A stretch of DNA of 64,000 nucleotides from Strongylocentrotus droebachiensis (GCA_035222895.1 JAVYIG010000068.1:1-64000), one strand, 5' to 3'; shown: positions 1-12,456, numbered from the stretch's first letter. Made by a program: numbers and translations. The notes: generated by a model from the letters alone, not told the origin.

Positions 1-284
1 CATAAAGCTAGATACATTCAGAAAACATTTCACTCGCCATGTACTCTTTTTTTTGGTGTATCCATCTTCTTGGCTTTCATTGGACACAGTAGAGTACAAA
101 CAAACACCTCGCATAAATAATATTTATAAAAAAAACGAAATAATCTTTTAAAATTGAATGAAATGACATAGCGACCGAATCATGTTTGATTTATCTAAGG
201 TGATTCTTTATTTTATATAATATATAACAAATGATTTCACAAGAACAAAACTACATCTTTGACATTCCCGTTCAATCCCAACAG

Positions 285-2291
285 GTAGCGGATTTATACG
301 ACTTTAATGAGCTCAAGACGGTCCTTCGATCTTGCATAGCTGAATCTGCAATCACCCTGAGTGATGACACATTGACGGAGCTCACTGAAATACTCCTCGA
401 CGATGCCGATGTCGATGACGATGGTGAGGTCAGCTTTGAAGAGCTTTCTGATCAGCTCCAGCGGTACCCTGGCATCACATCTAATCTTACCATCAGGTAT
501 AGGATATACATCCAGATCAATAAACTTGCTAAAAAATACTTCTACAATACACAACCCTGTAATTGTTCAAATTAAAAATATGAATCATGTTAAGCTAAAG
601 TCTTAGCTTGCGAGAATTTACCGGATACCAGATGATGTTTAAGGGTTCAGTTTAACTTAAAGGTAAAACAAAGTTTTGGGAAATTTTGAAGATTGGGTGG
701 ATAGTGATTCTTTACAATTTTTATTTTTTTGGATGCCCCTGTAGATGTATTATAAAACATCTAGCCCCTAAAACACTCCTGCTTTCGAGAAAAATTGCAT
801 ATAATTTGTTTTACCGGTGCTCCCAGTAAATTTTGATAAATTGCAAATAACGCCTACGGCCGTACAATGGTAGCTGCGACCATGAAAATCATTATGTAGT
901 TGTGATATATAATTTCCAAACGGGAATAGCTAATCGGTCGATTTTAGTCAAGAAACATTGTTTTATAGCTTTATTAATATCTTGACCTTGAGAGGGAGCT
1001 ATACAACATAAAGACTTTATTATTTACAATCATATTAGACTCGATTTCAACCGCGACAACGATCACTGAATATTGTAGGATCGCATATGCTTCCAATATG
1101 TTTATTTTAACCAAATTCATGACCCCATATCAAAACTTGTATTACCTTTAATCTTAATTTGATATTTTTTTTTTTTTTATATCATTGACAAGTTGAAGAG
1201 CGCCATCTAAATTACAACTAACATTGCCTTTACATATTATACGCGGCAGAAATTAACTTGCTGAAAAGTTGAAGTAGCAACGGAAATTGGGTAATTTTGT
1301 GTAATTCTTTCCATGACTTCATTTTATATTACAAACGATATTCACAATGAGTTATACTAATACGAAAGCATGATTACTCAAACTAATTTATTTTATCAGT
1401 GCGGCTGAGTGGCTGAACCCTGAAACAAAGAAACCTAAAATTCAATCACACACATCGGCATATTGTAGCTATCATACACTCCGTAATCACTTCTCCGTCA
1501 TCATCTTCTGGATCATCTTCGTGATGATCAACGTTGGGCTGGCAGTATGGGGTGCGTACGAAGGCTATCATAGCGTCAATGATGAGAGGCATCCAGCGGC
1601 AATATCCATCGCCAGAAGTGCAGGTATCTGATTTATTATTTCATTAGTTCTCTCCTATGTTCTAGTCTTTTTCGCGCTCCTCGCTCTCTCCAAAAATAAG
1701 ATAACTTAGTTCCTGGCCCCAAGTTTATATAGGTTTAAATTTGTAGGCATTGGGACATTGGCATTAATATATTTGTCGGTAATTGGTGGCTAGTTTTGTC
1801 GTTAATCGGTGGCCACTACACCCCCGTCCCCCCACTGAAAAAGGTCTAGCTACACCCCTGACGACACCACAGTTTATACACTCGAGATAATTTTTGCAAG
1901 TAATACTGGTGAATTACACCGTCTGTGTGCATTGTGCAGCAACGAAGCATATACAACGTCTCACGACGTGACAGATCACTTTACTCTAACTTTTAACCAA
2001 TCAGAAGGCCTTGTGTTTTTTTCCAGGAAGTGGCGGTGGACATCAATGCGTCAAATGTGGTTCTCAAATTGCAAAAGATCCCTACTCTTGGAGAGGGTGT
2101 GAGAGAGCAATTTTACGTCATATTACTCCAGGAAGTGCCTGAAAATGCGTATGTGGTTCTAAAATCGAAATGCTTCCTACTCTGGGAGTACATATTTCAC
2201 ACAGGCGCGTACGCAGGGGGGGGGGGGGGGGTTTGGGGGGTTAACCCCCCCTTTGTTGTTTTTATTTGTATAAACCCCCCCCCCCCCTTTT

Positions 2292-2326
<35 letters not shown>

Positions 2327-2459
2327 ATAAAAAAAAAAAAAAAAAAAAAAATTACCCCCATGACTGACCAAAAACAGGTGACCCTACCCCCCCCAGCGGA
2401 GCAAAATGTCAAATTTTCAAATTTCGAGGTCAAAAAAAAAAAAAAAAAGGTGTCCGCTT

Positions 2460-2511
<52 letters not shown>

Positions 2512-5500
2512 CTTATTCAGCGGTGGGCTGAGTCGTTACGAAAATTTTCGGCCCGATTTATAAATGTTAAAACCCCCCCCTTGAAAAAATCCTGCGTACG
2601 CGCCTGATTTCACACATACCATTTTGTGCCCCCCCCCCCCTTCCCCAGTAAGAAATTCCTGGATAAGCCACTGATGACCACCGGGGCTTTGCCCCTAGAC
2701 CCCACTTTGAAAAACGTTCAGTGAGGCCTGCATTTTTTTTTTTTTTTGCTCATTACGCCACTGTTGAGCTGCACACCCCTGTCCAAACCAAATCTGAGTA
2801 GGCCTATCCCCCCGGGCTCACCTGACTTGCTGCACTCGAAATACTGCCTGATAACCATGTTGTAAAAGAAGCAATACTTATCTTTAATTTTGCTAACATC
2901 ACACTACAGGTCGCTGTCTTAGTTTCGAATGTTGTTTTGTGCTGGTCCTGATGCTTCGGAAGCTGCTGACGATATTACGTAATACATTCCTGATGTCGGT
3001 GCTCCCTCGATGACCATGTCACCATCCACAAGATTGTTGCCGTCTTCATCATCATCTTATCTGTTATTCACACAGCCGGTCACATTGCAAACATCGGTGA
3101 GACAGTCATGAACACCTTCATAAATTAAGAAAACTCATTAAATTTGCAATTGAACGAAGATAACTGAAATACTCTTTAATTGTCTTGCCGTATTTTTTTG
3201 TTATTGTGTAATATTCTCACATTGTATATTGTTACAACATTGATTGGCAAGTAGAATTTTTTTGAAAATCTTGTAAACTAAATTCAATTCAGCATTAGGG
3301 CTGCCAGGTTCAGTATTTAAATAAAGCATACACCAACTCGTGATTGTTGACATTATTGTGTCTCATCATCTAATAAGATGGTAGGGGCAGCCTGTGTTAG
3401 AATTAAGAGTTAATATTGACGAATGGTTACGGTAAGAGTTTTCTGATACCACTGAACCGATGGGACCGATTGGATGTAGTACAGAGCCAATGCACTAAAC
3501 GATCTTGTTCTCAAATTATATGAATCAACAAAAGTTGATTGCTCATGAATACCCTCCTTGTAATTTGAAAGTATAATGTGTTTTTCACAAATAGTATTGA
3601 TCTACCAGGCTGAGAGGGTAAATGGCTCAACAGCCGCATGGATTCGTGAGATCTTGGTCCGACCTTTTCCCGGTCTTGGCCTTGTTGAAGGTTCTTGTAT
3701 CATCACTGGTATACTGATCATCATCGTACTCATCATTATGACGATCTGCTCATTACCATTTATCAGAAGGAATGGATACTTCAAAGTGAGCTTTTAATCT
3801 TCTTTAATTCACCTTTTTATTCCTTGGATAATAAATTGATTTTGATTGTCTCTTTACATGACTTGTGTAACCGTATACAGTCAAAGTTAGGTAGTATTTT
3901 CGAATCGCCACCCATCTATAATTATGACTCTTCTGAATTCCGTCGTGGAATTCCTTAGTTCTCACAGTGACTTCAATTACCTGCCAGAATAAAAGTAGCA
4001 ACGCTCGAGTTCCATTTTAAGATAACACAATGCGCCGCCAACGTCTTACAGTTATTTGCTGTCAATTATTCTAAATTCAGAGTTCTGACTATACTGAAAA
4101 ACATTAGCTACTATTAATTAAGTCGGCTACCCGCATGCAGGTCGTTGCTACCGATGATAGTCCATTGCTCATATGGTCTCCCTGTGGGCAGTTATTAAAT
4201 AACTCATCCATATTCAATCTTTTATTAACCTATGAAGAAATAATGACTTTTTGTGAGAAATTTACCCTCTTGTTTTTTCTTCTCTGTCTCGGTCTCTCAG
4301 GTGTTTTACTGGACACATCAGTTGTGTATTGTTTTCTGGAGCTTGATTATCATACATTCTAAGTACTTCTGGATATGGTTTATTGCACCAGGCATGATCT
4401 ATCTTGCAGAGCGCCTTCTACGTCTTCAATTCTTTAGACGAGCACGATTTGGTAAAGTCTACATTCAGAAAGGATACGTGTTACCTGCTAATGTAAGTAT
4501 ATCTCACAAGATAATTAATTGCCAGAAACCCAGCCATATTTTGGTAATATTACAGAAAAACTAGTTTTCCGAAGTCGTGTATATTTTGATGTCATGTAGC
4601 AACCGAGCAAGAATGTCTTTTTAAAGTGACTCGGTAACATTGTTGAAGGTTGATGAAAAAAAAATTGCTTAATTTTTGTATAAAATGTTACTTACTATAT
4701 TCCTTTTACTGTACTAACCCTCTGACATGCAAAAAATCCTGAAAAAAATCTCAAACCACAAAGATATCTATGGTTTTCTTGTGAGTTCATGTAGCAACCG
4801 AACAAGAATTTCCTTTCAACGTCTTGTTGTTTGAAACTTTCCATTTAAGGGCACTTTTGATCAAACAGGCAAGTATCATTCCTTCAACCTCTCCATTCTA
4901 ATGATGGTAGGCAGGGGTTTAATCGTCATTTAGATATTTTCCCCCGATTTCGGGAGAGACAACTCCTCGCTGGTTATATAATTTCAAAGGTTTTAATATA
5001 GAAGTTGAAGTATATTCTTCACGGGAGGGTAGCAACCGAGAAACTGATGATTGTTCACCTTTCAATAAATATAACTTACATTATAGAGCACGTCAGAACC
5101 TCAAATGTGTTCATTGATGAAACCAACAAACTTATTACGGAAGAAAATGACAGTTGTAAAAACAATGTATCGATGCTCTATTTTGTTTTCCTCCTCTTCT
5201 TTTTTGTTTTCCTTTCTCTCTCTCTTTCTTTTTTTCTCTTTCGTTTCTCATTTTCCTTTCTATTTTTAGTTTGGCCGTCGAACTTGAACTTGAGGGGTGT
5301 AGTAGCTCCCCAAGCACCCCACCAGTATCCTGTGGTACACCTTCTCATTGTGCGTCAGGGAATCAAGAAGAATACGAGATTGATACTTTGATTCATGCCG
5401 TCATATAGAGAACGAAAGCAATCATAGTAGACCTTGAAATGTATGGATTCATAGACTAAAGAGAAGGTTGAGTTCTGGGAAGAGGTGAACAATAATTTGT

Positions 5501-6086
5501 GAGCGTTATCATTCTTGTTATGCAAGTGTGGAAGAACATCAGATAAGACATGTTCCCTGAAAAGCATGGCTCTTTAAATGCCTTCATATTCTAAATATGT
5601 CATGTAACATCGTAAAACTCCAGGGTAGGATTTTTACGCCACGTGTTCGTGTAGTCCCATATTCATCTTTCTGTGTACAGTGTTTGTAACTTTACCAAGA
5701 CTTGGCCAAATTTCTTATCATTTTGATGATTACAGAACCTTGCAATACACACAAATTCTTATATGCTAGATGATCAACCTTTTCTGGTCGATTCCACACC
5801 GTTTCTTTCACAATGCAATCGCATGACCAGATCTCAACTTCATCTTTAAAGCTATAGATTCAAAGACTTCAAAGAATAAGCGTCTTTATGACGCTGCCCT
5901 TGAAATTCAAACTGACTCATTTCTTGACGATTTTGTTACAGGTTGTACAACTTGTTATCCGGCGTCCCGCTAAGTTCACGTTCCACGCTGGAGAATACAT
6001 CCATGTTAATATTCCATTCATATCATCTCATGAGTGGCATCCTTTCACTATTAGCAGCGCACCAGAACAACAAGGTATGGTTCTTC

Positions 6087-6118
<32 letters not shown>

Positions 6119-9100
6119 ATTAAATTTCTTTCTCCCTTTTAAAGAGAAGGTTGAGTTCTGGGAAGAGGTAAAAAATAATTTGTGAGCGTTATCATTGTTA
6201 TTATGCAAGGGTGGAAGAACATCAGATTAAACATGTTCCCTGAAAAGCATGGCTCTTCAAATGCCTTCATATTCTAAATATGACATAAAATACGTAAAAA
6301 TCGGGGGTAGGTTTTTTTCGCCATGTGCTCGCGTAGTCCCATATACATCATTCTATGTACAGTGCTTGTAACTTTGCCAAGATTTGGCCAAATTTCTTAT
6401 CATTTTGATGATTCCAGAACCTTGCAATACACACAAATACTTATATACTAGATGATCAACCTTTTCTGATAGATTCCTCACCGTTTCTTTCACAATGCAA
6501 TCACATGACCAGAACTCAACTTTATCTTTAATATAATGCGTCCCAGAAAAAACGAAACCGAGAATATTATCGATGATTTATGACAACTTAATCAAAATTA
6601 TAATTTAAAATAGTTGTTTCAAACATCTAAACGAAGCTCGGCGTATAGGCACATCTAATATTTCCATATATGGCATTGTTTATAACGCAGAATACTTGAC
6701 TCTTCACATAAGATGTGTGGGACATTGGACAAAGCGACTCTACGAAGTCGTCGGAGAACGTGAGCTTACTCTTCTTGAAGACGAAGCACGCTTTGACGAG
6801 ATCGACAAAGATCACGACACACCTTTAGAGGTCATCGTTGAAGTTAGTTCTACCAAGAGTACACCCGCCGTCGAGCCTAACAGCCAGCAGGGCACCAACT
6901 CGGATGGACGTAGATCTTCAAAAACATACAGCAAAAGAAGGAGAACCGCAAGGGGTGCAACCAACTCAGGCTTCGAGCCAGAATTGCCAGATGGAAGTGT
7001 CAAAGACGGAACTGCTGATCCCCCATCTATTGCAGATGTAGGTGCTTCTCAAGGTGCTTGGCAGCCTCACTCAGAGCTGGGCGAAATATCTATGACTTTA
7101 GCGAGGGTCAATGGCAAAAGTTTCAAAATGAAATCGTTGAACCCTCGCCAAAGCATTGATATTCAGAAAGGGAGAAGCGTCGATGGGAAGCTGACCGACA
7201 ATGTTAACAGGAAGACGAGTTTAGTGACGTTAAGAAGGAACGGTGCCCGACATTTTGTTGGATCTTTCAAAGGATTTAGGCGGTAGACCTCACACAGGAT
7301 TGGAAGTAAGTGCAGGTCCACACCAACAAATTCACTGTTAAACGATAACTTTTGAAGCATGATTAAACTAGTAAATGGTAAATGGGTGTTACGACGCGAT
7401 GTTCACTGTAGATCGATGAAAATGTTAACATCAATGGGTGATATCATCATCAACATCAACTGATACTTACAAAAGGAATTCAACCTTGCTTGATTATTTT
7501 AAAATACAATCATTCCACTTCCGCTTTTACCGTATGACATTTAAAAAAACATATCAAGGGTGAAAAGATATACAAGGGCATCAAATCACAACAGATGAAG
7601 TTCTTATACAAACTAATTATGATAATTATTACAAAATTAGAAAGTACCTTGAAGCTTTGTCTCAACACTCGATGCCACATTGAATGTGTTACAATGGCAT
7701 AATCATGATTGTGTGTGTGTATATTTCTCTGTTCCATCCAGGTTATATTAGATGGTCCGTATGGGGCACCTGCGCAGCATATCATGCAGGCTGAGCACGC
7801 CGTACTCATCGGGGCAGGAATAGGCATCACACCCTTTGCCTCTATCCTACAGAGCATACACGAGAGATAATAGGCGGCCAGGAAGCTCTGTCCAAACTGC
7901 AACCATACTTTGGTGACCGATTCATCATCTATCCTGAAATCCAAGAAGGTAGAAAAGCAACACAATTTACAAACATAATCATTATATGAAATTATTTTAT
8001 TTAACACTATAACGTGTAAACAACAGACGGGGCTTGAATCTGAAAGCGAAGGGGGCGGTGTTTGATAATCATAATTAGAGTACCTATATATAGAGAGTAG
8101 CGACATAGGGGGACCGGAATTTGATGGTCACGTGACTCCTGGCGCCATTTTGTTTCACTCCGCAGCGCAGCGCAGCGCTATTAGTCCATGGGCCAAGACC
8201 AGAAATTTGGGTTATTGGTACCACTCAAGGTGGCAAGATCTACTTATGGATTTTGAAATGTCCTATATCTATACATAATATTTTGATATGATAGCATTTC
8301 CGAATGGACAGCTTAGTCATATAATCAGCAGTTTCCATGGCAACACAACAATAAAACCGGTATTATTCAAAGAAACAGTTAAAGTCATTAACAAATTATA
8401 AAAACACTCTTGAATGCGTAAAAATGTACAGTTTAGAATACCTCACCATAAAGGAAAGTAATGAAATGCAATTTACATCACCAATTATAACGGTTACCAT
8501 GGTAACGACCTCAGAATGGCCTAAAATCAAGGATTTTTGAGTAATTTCAGTAATATATTACACAATATACTCATTCAAGACAAGTTAAAGTCCCCTTTCC
8601 AAAATAATGACACAACTATATGACTAATACATCATATAAGCCAAGAATATGCTATATATAGTACCTTCCCATTATTACCATGGCAACATGAATTAGAGTT
8701 AACAAGATGCCCTGTACGGTACTATATGCCATATTTTGGCTATATTTTGGCATTGGAGAGGTGTTGAAAGTTCATTTTGGTGTCTATATCCTGGTTTTCA
8801 GGCCCAGAGAATGAAAGTTTAGAATACCTCACCATGAAGAAAAGCAATGAAATGCAAATTACAACACCATTTATAACGGTTGCCATGGTAACGACCCCAG
8901 AATAGCCTAAAATCAAGGATTTTGGAGTAATTTCAGTAATATGTTAGACAATATGCCCATTCAAGACAAGTTTAAATCCCCTTTCCAAATTATTGAAAAA
9001 ATATAATGACTAATCTATCATATAAGCCAAGAATATGTAATAGTACCTTCCCATTGTTACCATGGCAACATGAATTAGAGTTAACAAGATGCCCTGTACG

Positions 9101-12100
9101 GTACTATATGCAATATTTTGGCTATATTTTGGGATAGGAGAGGTGTTGAAAGTTCATTTTGGTGTCTATACCCAGGTTTTCAGGCACAGGGAACACAGCT
9201 AAAGCATTATTTTGAACATTAACATAGGACATCACCGCTATTTTTCATACATTTGCATAAAATCAGAGCAAAATGACCATGAAAGTATTCTGCCACTGCA
9301 TATTACAAGCTGTTTCTTAGGGTTTAGAAAGATATAACATTGTGATGACTACATTAGATGCCAGAAAACTTCATTTGATTGTATGCAATGCTGGAACCAG
9401 CACAGATTCATCTCATTAATGACCATTTGTTTGCTATTGTATCAAAACTGTGAAGACCCTGGGATGTATATCTCTTGGCATGTTATGCACACTGTGGTCA
9501 CCCATTGAGAAGATGTTTCAAGATGCTGGACTAAGGGACCTATGTGTAGAGTCAGGTGTCATCGCTATAAGCTCCGTAGCTGGAGTGATGGAATTCTGCA
9601 AGTACAACCGTGCAGTCAAGTTGTTGTACGAGGCATTTATGCGACAGGCATAAAGAAAGGTTTACTACCCTGTCTAGAAACTAACCACACTAACGACCAG
9701 GTTCACCTGGATGAAAGCCTCAAGAGTCGTGAACAGCCTATCTGAAGATGTTGCGTAAGTGAGAGGATTGAGAATCAGTCCTTTGAGCCCATCTTCAAGC
9801 TGTTTGATGTCTACCTTGATTACCCGATACAGGAGAATCGGACCCTCTCGGCCTTTTGGATGTCATAATTATGTGGACATCGTCGAGGTTATGGTAGGTC
9901 TGGTTTGGGCATTTAGAGAGGGTGTCTGGGTTTTGATACAATAGCAAACAAATTAATGAGATGGATGATCTGTGCTGGTTCCAGCATTGCATACAATCAA
10001 ATGAAGTTTTCTGGCATCTAATGTAGTCATCACAATGTTATATCTTTCTAAACCCTAAGAAACAGCTTGTAATATGCAGTGGCAGAATACTTTCATGGTC
10101 ATTTTGCTCTGATTTTATGCAAATGTATGAAAAATAGCGGTGATGTCCTATGTTAATGTTCAAAATAATGCTTTAGCTGTGTTCCCTGTGCCTGAAAACC
10201 TGGGTATAGACATCAAAATGAACTTTCAACACCTCTCCTATCCCAAGATATAGCCAAAATATGGCATATCGTACCCTACAGGGCATCTTGTTAACTCTAA
10301 TTCATGTTGCCATGGTAACAATGGGAAGGTACTATATAACATATTCTTGGCTTATATGATAGATTAGTCATATAGTTTTTCAATAATTTGGTAAGGAGAC
10401 TTTAACTTGTCTTGAATCAGCATATTGTGTAATATAATACTGAAATTACTCCAAAATCCTTGATTTTGGGCTATTCTGGGGTCGTTACCATGGCAACCGT
10501 TATAAATGGTAATGTAATTTGCATTTCATTACTTTCCTTTATGGTGAGGTATTCTAAACTGTACATTTTTACGCATTCAAGAGTGTTTTTATAATTTGTA
10601 AATGACTTTAACTGTTTCTTTGAATAATACCGGTTTGATTGTTGTGTTGCCATGGAAACTGCTGATTATACGACTAAGCTGTCCATTCGGAAATGCTATC
10701 ATAACTTTTTACACGTATATATGCCCAACAAACAAAAAAAAAGTACAAAGGTTTTGCCACCTCTGGTGGTACCAATATCTGGTCTGGCCCATGGACTAAT
10801 ACATGCACTGCGCGCGCGCGCGGTAGACCGGGCGAGTGAAACAAAATGGCGTCAATGCGCAAGTTGTCGCTACTCTCTATATATAGGTACTCTAATCATA
10901 ATCATAACAGTTTCGGCGTAGGCCTGATATTAATTTGTTTTAAAGTGTGTTCACTTTACATTTTTAATCTGATTCTGAAAGGAGTGATAAGGGTTAAGAT
11001 TTATTTATCAATATTCCAACTATCTCTGGAAACTTATTTCGACAATATTGCGCTTTCTTCATTCTTTAGTGTCTAGTCTCACCAATAGGTTAGACATAAA
11101 GGCCCGAATTCACAAAGGAGGTTTGAGCTCAAAACTTGGCTTTCGTACGTCATATGACGCGTTTTACGCGTTTTTTACAAACCTGGTTTGTAAAGAACAA
11201 AATGAGGTTTGGCGAAACAAAAGGAGGTGTGAGCTCAAACCTTGCTTTGTGAATTCGGGCCAAACTGATTGGCAATTATAAGGAGAGAAACGATACAAAA
11301 AGAGGAAAGTTCAGTGATATTGTGATGCGATGCTAAATGGCGAGGATGATTACGATTATTATGGTAATAAATATGCCTGAAATACTCATTAATAGTAAGG
11401 TATATTCATCTTAGTGGCAAATGAGATGACCGAATGATTATCTTCCACTCCCTTCTCAATTTCCTTTTGTTTCTAAGGTGGACTTTGTTTGGATCAATCG
11501 TGATCAACGTTCCTTCGAGTGGTTTATCAGCCTCATCAGCGCCACCGAGTTAGAACAGGCTGAGATACCCGCAGCAGATCGCTTTCTCGACATCCATCTC
11601 TACATGACATCAGCTCTCTCACCCAGTGACATGAAGGCCATCGGACTCCACGTCGCTCTCGATCTCATCCATAAGAAGAAAAAGCAAGATACGATCACGG
11701 GCTTGATGACGAGGACCAAGACTGGAAGGCCGAATTGGGACGAGGTAGGCCATGTTTTCCACACGATCTTGCAATCATGACTTGTAGATCTGTCCCTTTC
11801 TGTCGTCCTCCTTTCACATTTTCCTGATAAATTCAAACAATGTCTATTCCTCTCTCTCCTTCCACCCACATTCTCTCTTTCTATTTTCGTCCCTGCCCTC
11901 TTTTTTCCCTACCTGGGCACCATCCTGTTAGAATTAATATGTTCTTAATTTGTCTTGATTCAATTATCCTTCTTTTAAGGTTCCATATCAGCATGTAATC
12001 TCGAATTCATATCACTGGTTTAGCTCGGCACCCCTTTTCTGTCTCTACCGGCAAGAGGTTGCAATGAATGATTTCAATATTGTTGTATGGCTTTAATCAG

Positions 12101-12365
12101 GAACATAATAGAACACAGCTTTGCTGATCGTGTTTTTATCTTGTATACATACATTTATGGAAGGTTAAGTATAACCGGGAAACATACATAATGAATGTCT
12201 TTCGCTCCTTTCTCATTGACGTGGTCACATTAGGTTTTCCAAAACCTGAAACAGCAGCACAAAGGCAAGATCACTGTGTTCTTCTGTGGCTCTCCTGCTC
12301 TAGGAGAGATCCTCTCAACCAAATGCTTACAGTACCAAATGGAATTCAGACAGGAAAACTTCTAA
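285..12365 (+). CDS. NOX5: NOX5-like calcium-dependent NADPH oxidase, last ten exons, frame-broken
   Basis: NOX5 is a membrane flavocytochrome that passes electrons from NADPH through FAD and two haems to oxygen, giving superoxide, under control of N-terminal EF-hands. Exons inferred from conserved protein and GT-AG sites: 285-496 (EF-hands, loop DVDDDGEVSFEE), 1400-1623 (first membrane helix), 2910-3096 (haem-helix His, HTAGH), 3595-3785, 4301-4492 (THQ...HSKYFW), 5942-6074 (FAD site HPFTISSAPEQ), 6691 to about 7283, 7742-7948 (NADPH sites DGPYGAP and LIGAGIGITPFASIL), 11478-11744 (INRDQRSFEWF), 12234-12365 (FCGSPAL, ending RQENF). The 5' exons lie before the window. Phases agree at most junctions. 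The frame is broken at 299, 3008, about 7284 and 7868-7873, so this is either a young pseudogene or local sequence error. The 6691 exon carries a long Ser/Arg-rich insert compared with human NOX5. Family identity is firm; functionality is doubtful. Confidence 0.9.
661..1147 (+). mobile_element. TTAA-flanked MITE, copy 1
   Basis: This 487-bp non-coding element lies in a NOX5 intron. It begins AGGTAAAACAAAGTTTTGG, ends with an inverted version of the same terminus (AAACTTGTATTACCT), and TTAA sits on both sides. Full-length relatives lie at 52816-53326 (inverted) and 60423-60913. TTAA target sites are known for piggyBac and Kolobok families; which one applies here is inference. Confidence 0.8.
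2202..2606. mobile_element. hAT-type MITE with perfect 8-bp target duplication
   Basis: The 16-bp terminal inverted repeats read CAGGCGCGTACGCAGG at the left and its exact complement at the right. The 8-bp sequence ATTTCACA is duplicated exactly at 2194-2201 and 2607-2614. An 8-bp duplication and CAG-type ends are hallmarks of the hAT superfamily. The interior is mostly G, C, T and A homopolymer runs with no credible coding capacity, so it would depend on a transposase supplied elsewhere. Relatives lie at 13743-13924 and 55127-55443. It sits in a NOX5 intron. Confidence 0.88.
5461..5850 (+). repeat. Intron block upstream of the NOX5 FAD exon, copy A of a direct duplication
   Basis: About 390 bp starting GAGAAGGTTGAGTTCTGGGA recurs at 6143-6531 in the same orientation with scattered substitutions. 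The NOX5 exon at 5942-6074 lies between the copies, and that exon itself is not duplicated. No coding signal is seen. Confidence 0.88.
6143..6531 (+). repeat. Intron block downstream of the NOX5 FAD exon, copy B
   Basis: This is the direct repeat partner of 5461-5850, with the same order of segments throughout. It is followed at about 6536-6610 by a short repeat beginning GCGTCCCAGAAAAAACGAAA, which resembles 53928-53995 and may be a transposon end. Confidence 0.88.
8062..10908. mobile_element. Foldback element with arms of about 1 to 1.4 kb
   Basis: The outer ends pair as inverted copies: GTACCTATATATAGAGAGTA at 8080-8099 is complemented by TACTCTCTATATATAGGTAC at 10871-10890. Similarity continues inward to 9448 on the left arm and from 9930 on the right. 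The left arm is longer because an internal unit of about 390 bp is tandemly doubled (about 8428-8816 and 8819-9183). The 480-bp centre contains coding-like DNA. The whole element lies in the NOX5 intron between exons 7742-7948 and 11478-11744. The structure matches foldback transposons, known in sea urchins as TU elements; the family name is inference. Confidence 0.85.
9449..9929 (+). pseudogene. Captured fragment of a DUF6589-like protein gene
   Basis: Between the foldback arms a frame reads LGMLCTLWSPIEKMFQDAGL, then LRDLCVESGVIA and KYNRAVKLLYEAFMRQA. After frame breaks it continues with IFKLFDVYLDYPIQENRTL, SAFWMSY and VEVMVGLVWAFREG. As I recall it, this order matches the central domain of a large uncharacterised protein family common in invertebrate and fish genomes. 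The family's Cys/His N-terminus and nuclease-like C-terminus are absent here, but a gene with exactly those parts lies at 44677-49209. No start codon or promoter is evident. It is interpreted as DNA captured by the foldback, or the remnant of its own gene. Confidence 0.7.
11101..11261. mobile_element. Small MITE, TIR GGCCCGAATTCACAAAG
   Basis: This 161-bp element has inverted ends GGCCCGAATTCACAAAG and CTTTGTGAATTCGGGCC, and is flanked by AAA on both sides. The inverted similarity continues inward through GAGCTCAAA. It is non-coding and lies in a NOX5 intron 217 bp before the exon at 11478. Confidence 0.8.
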
Positions 12366-12456
12366 GACCATGAAGACATCTTGTTTTCAAGAATTGACCA
12401 AACACAAAGTAGTCTAACTGTTTAAACATAATGAAATGGAAAGTGCAGCAGTTATA

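Noticed and set aside
2030..2563. 177-codon open frame through poly-G and poly-C runs
   Set aside because: It is produced by homopolymers inside the hAT MITE; Gly, Pro and Lys runs, with no domain or splice support.
6534..6690. Extra NOX5 exon before 6691
   Set aside because: The stretch is a short dispersed repeat (also near 53928), and the exon at 6691 already joins 6074 in phase.
7868..7873. Stop-codon recoding in NOX5
   Set aside because: TAA and TAG are adjacent and no recoding element is visible; the gene has other frame breaks, so decay or sequence error is simpler.
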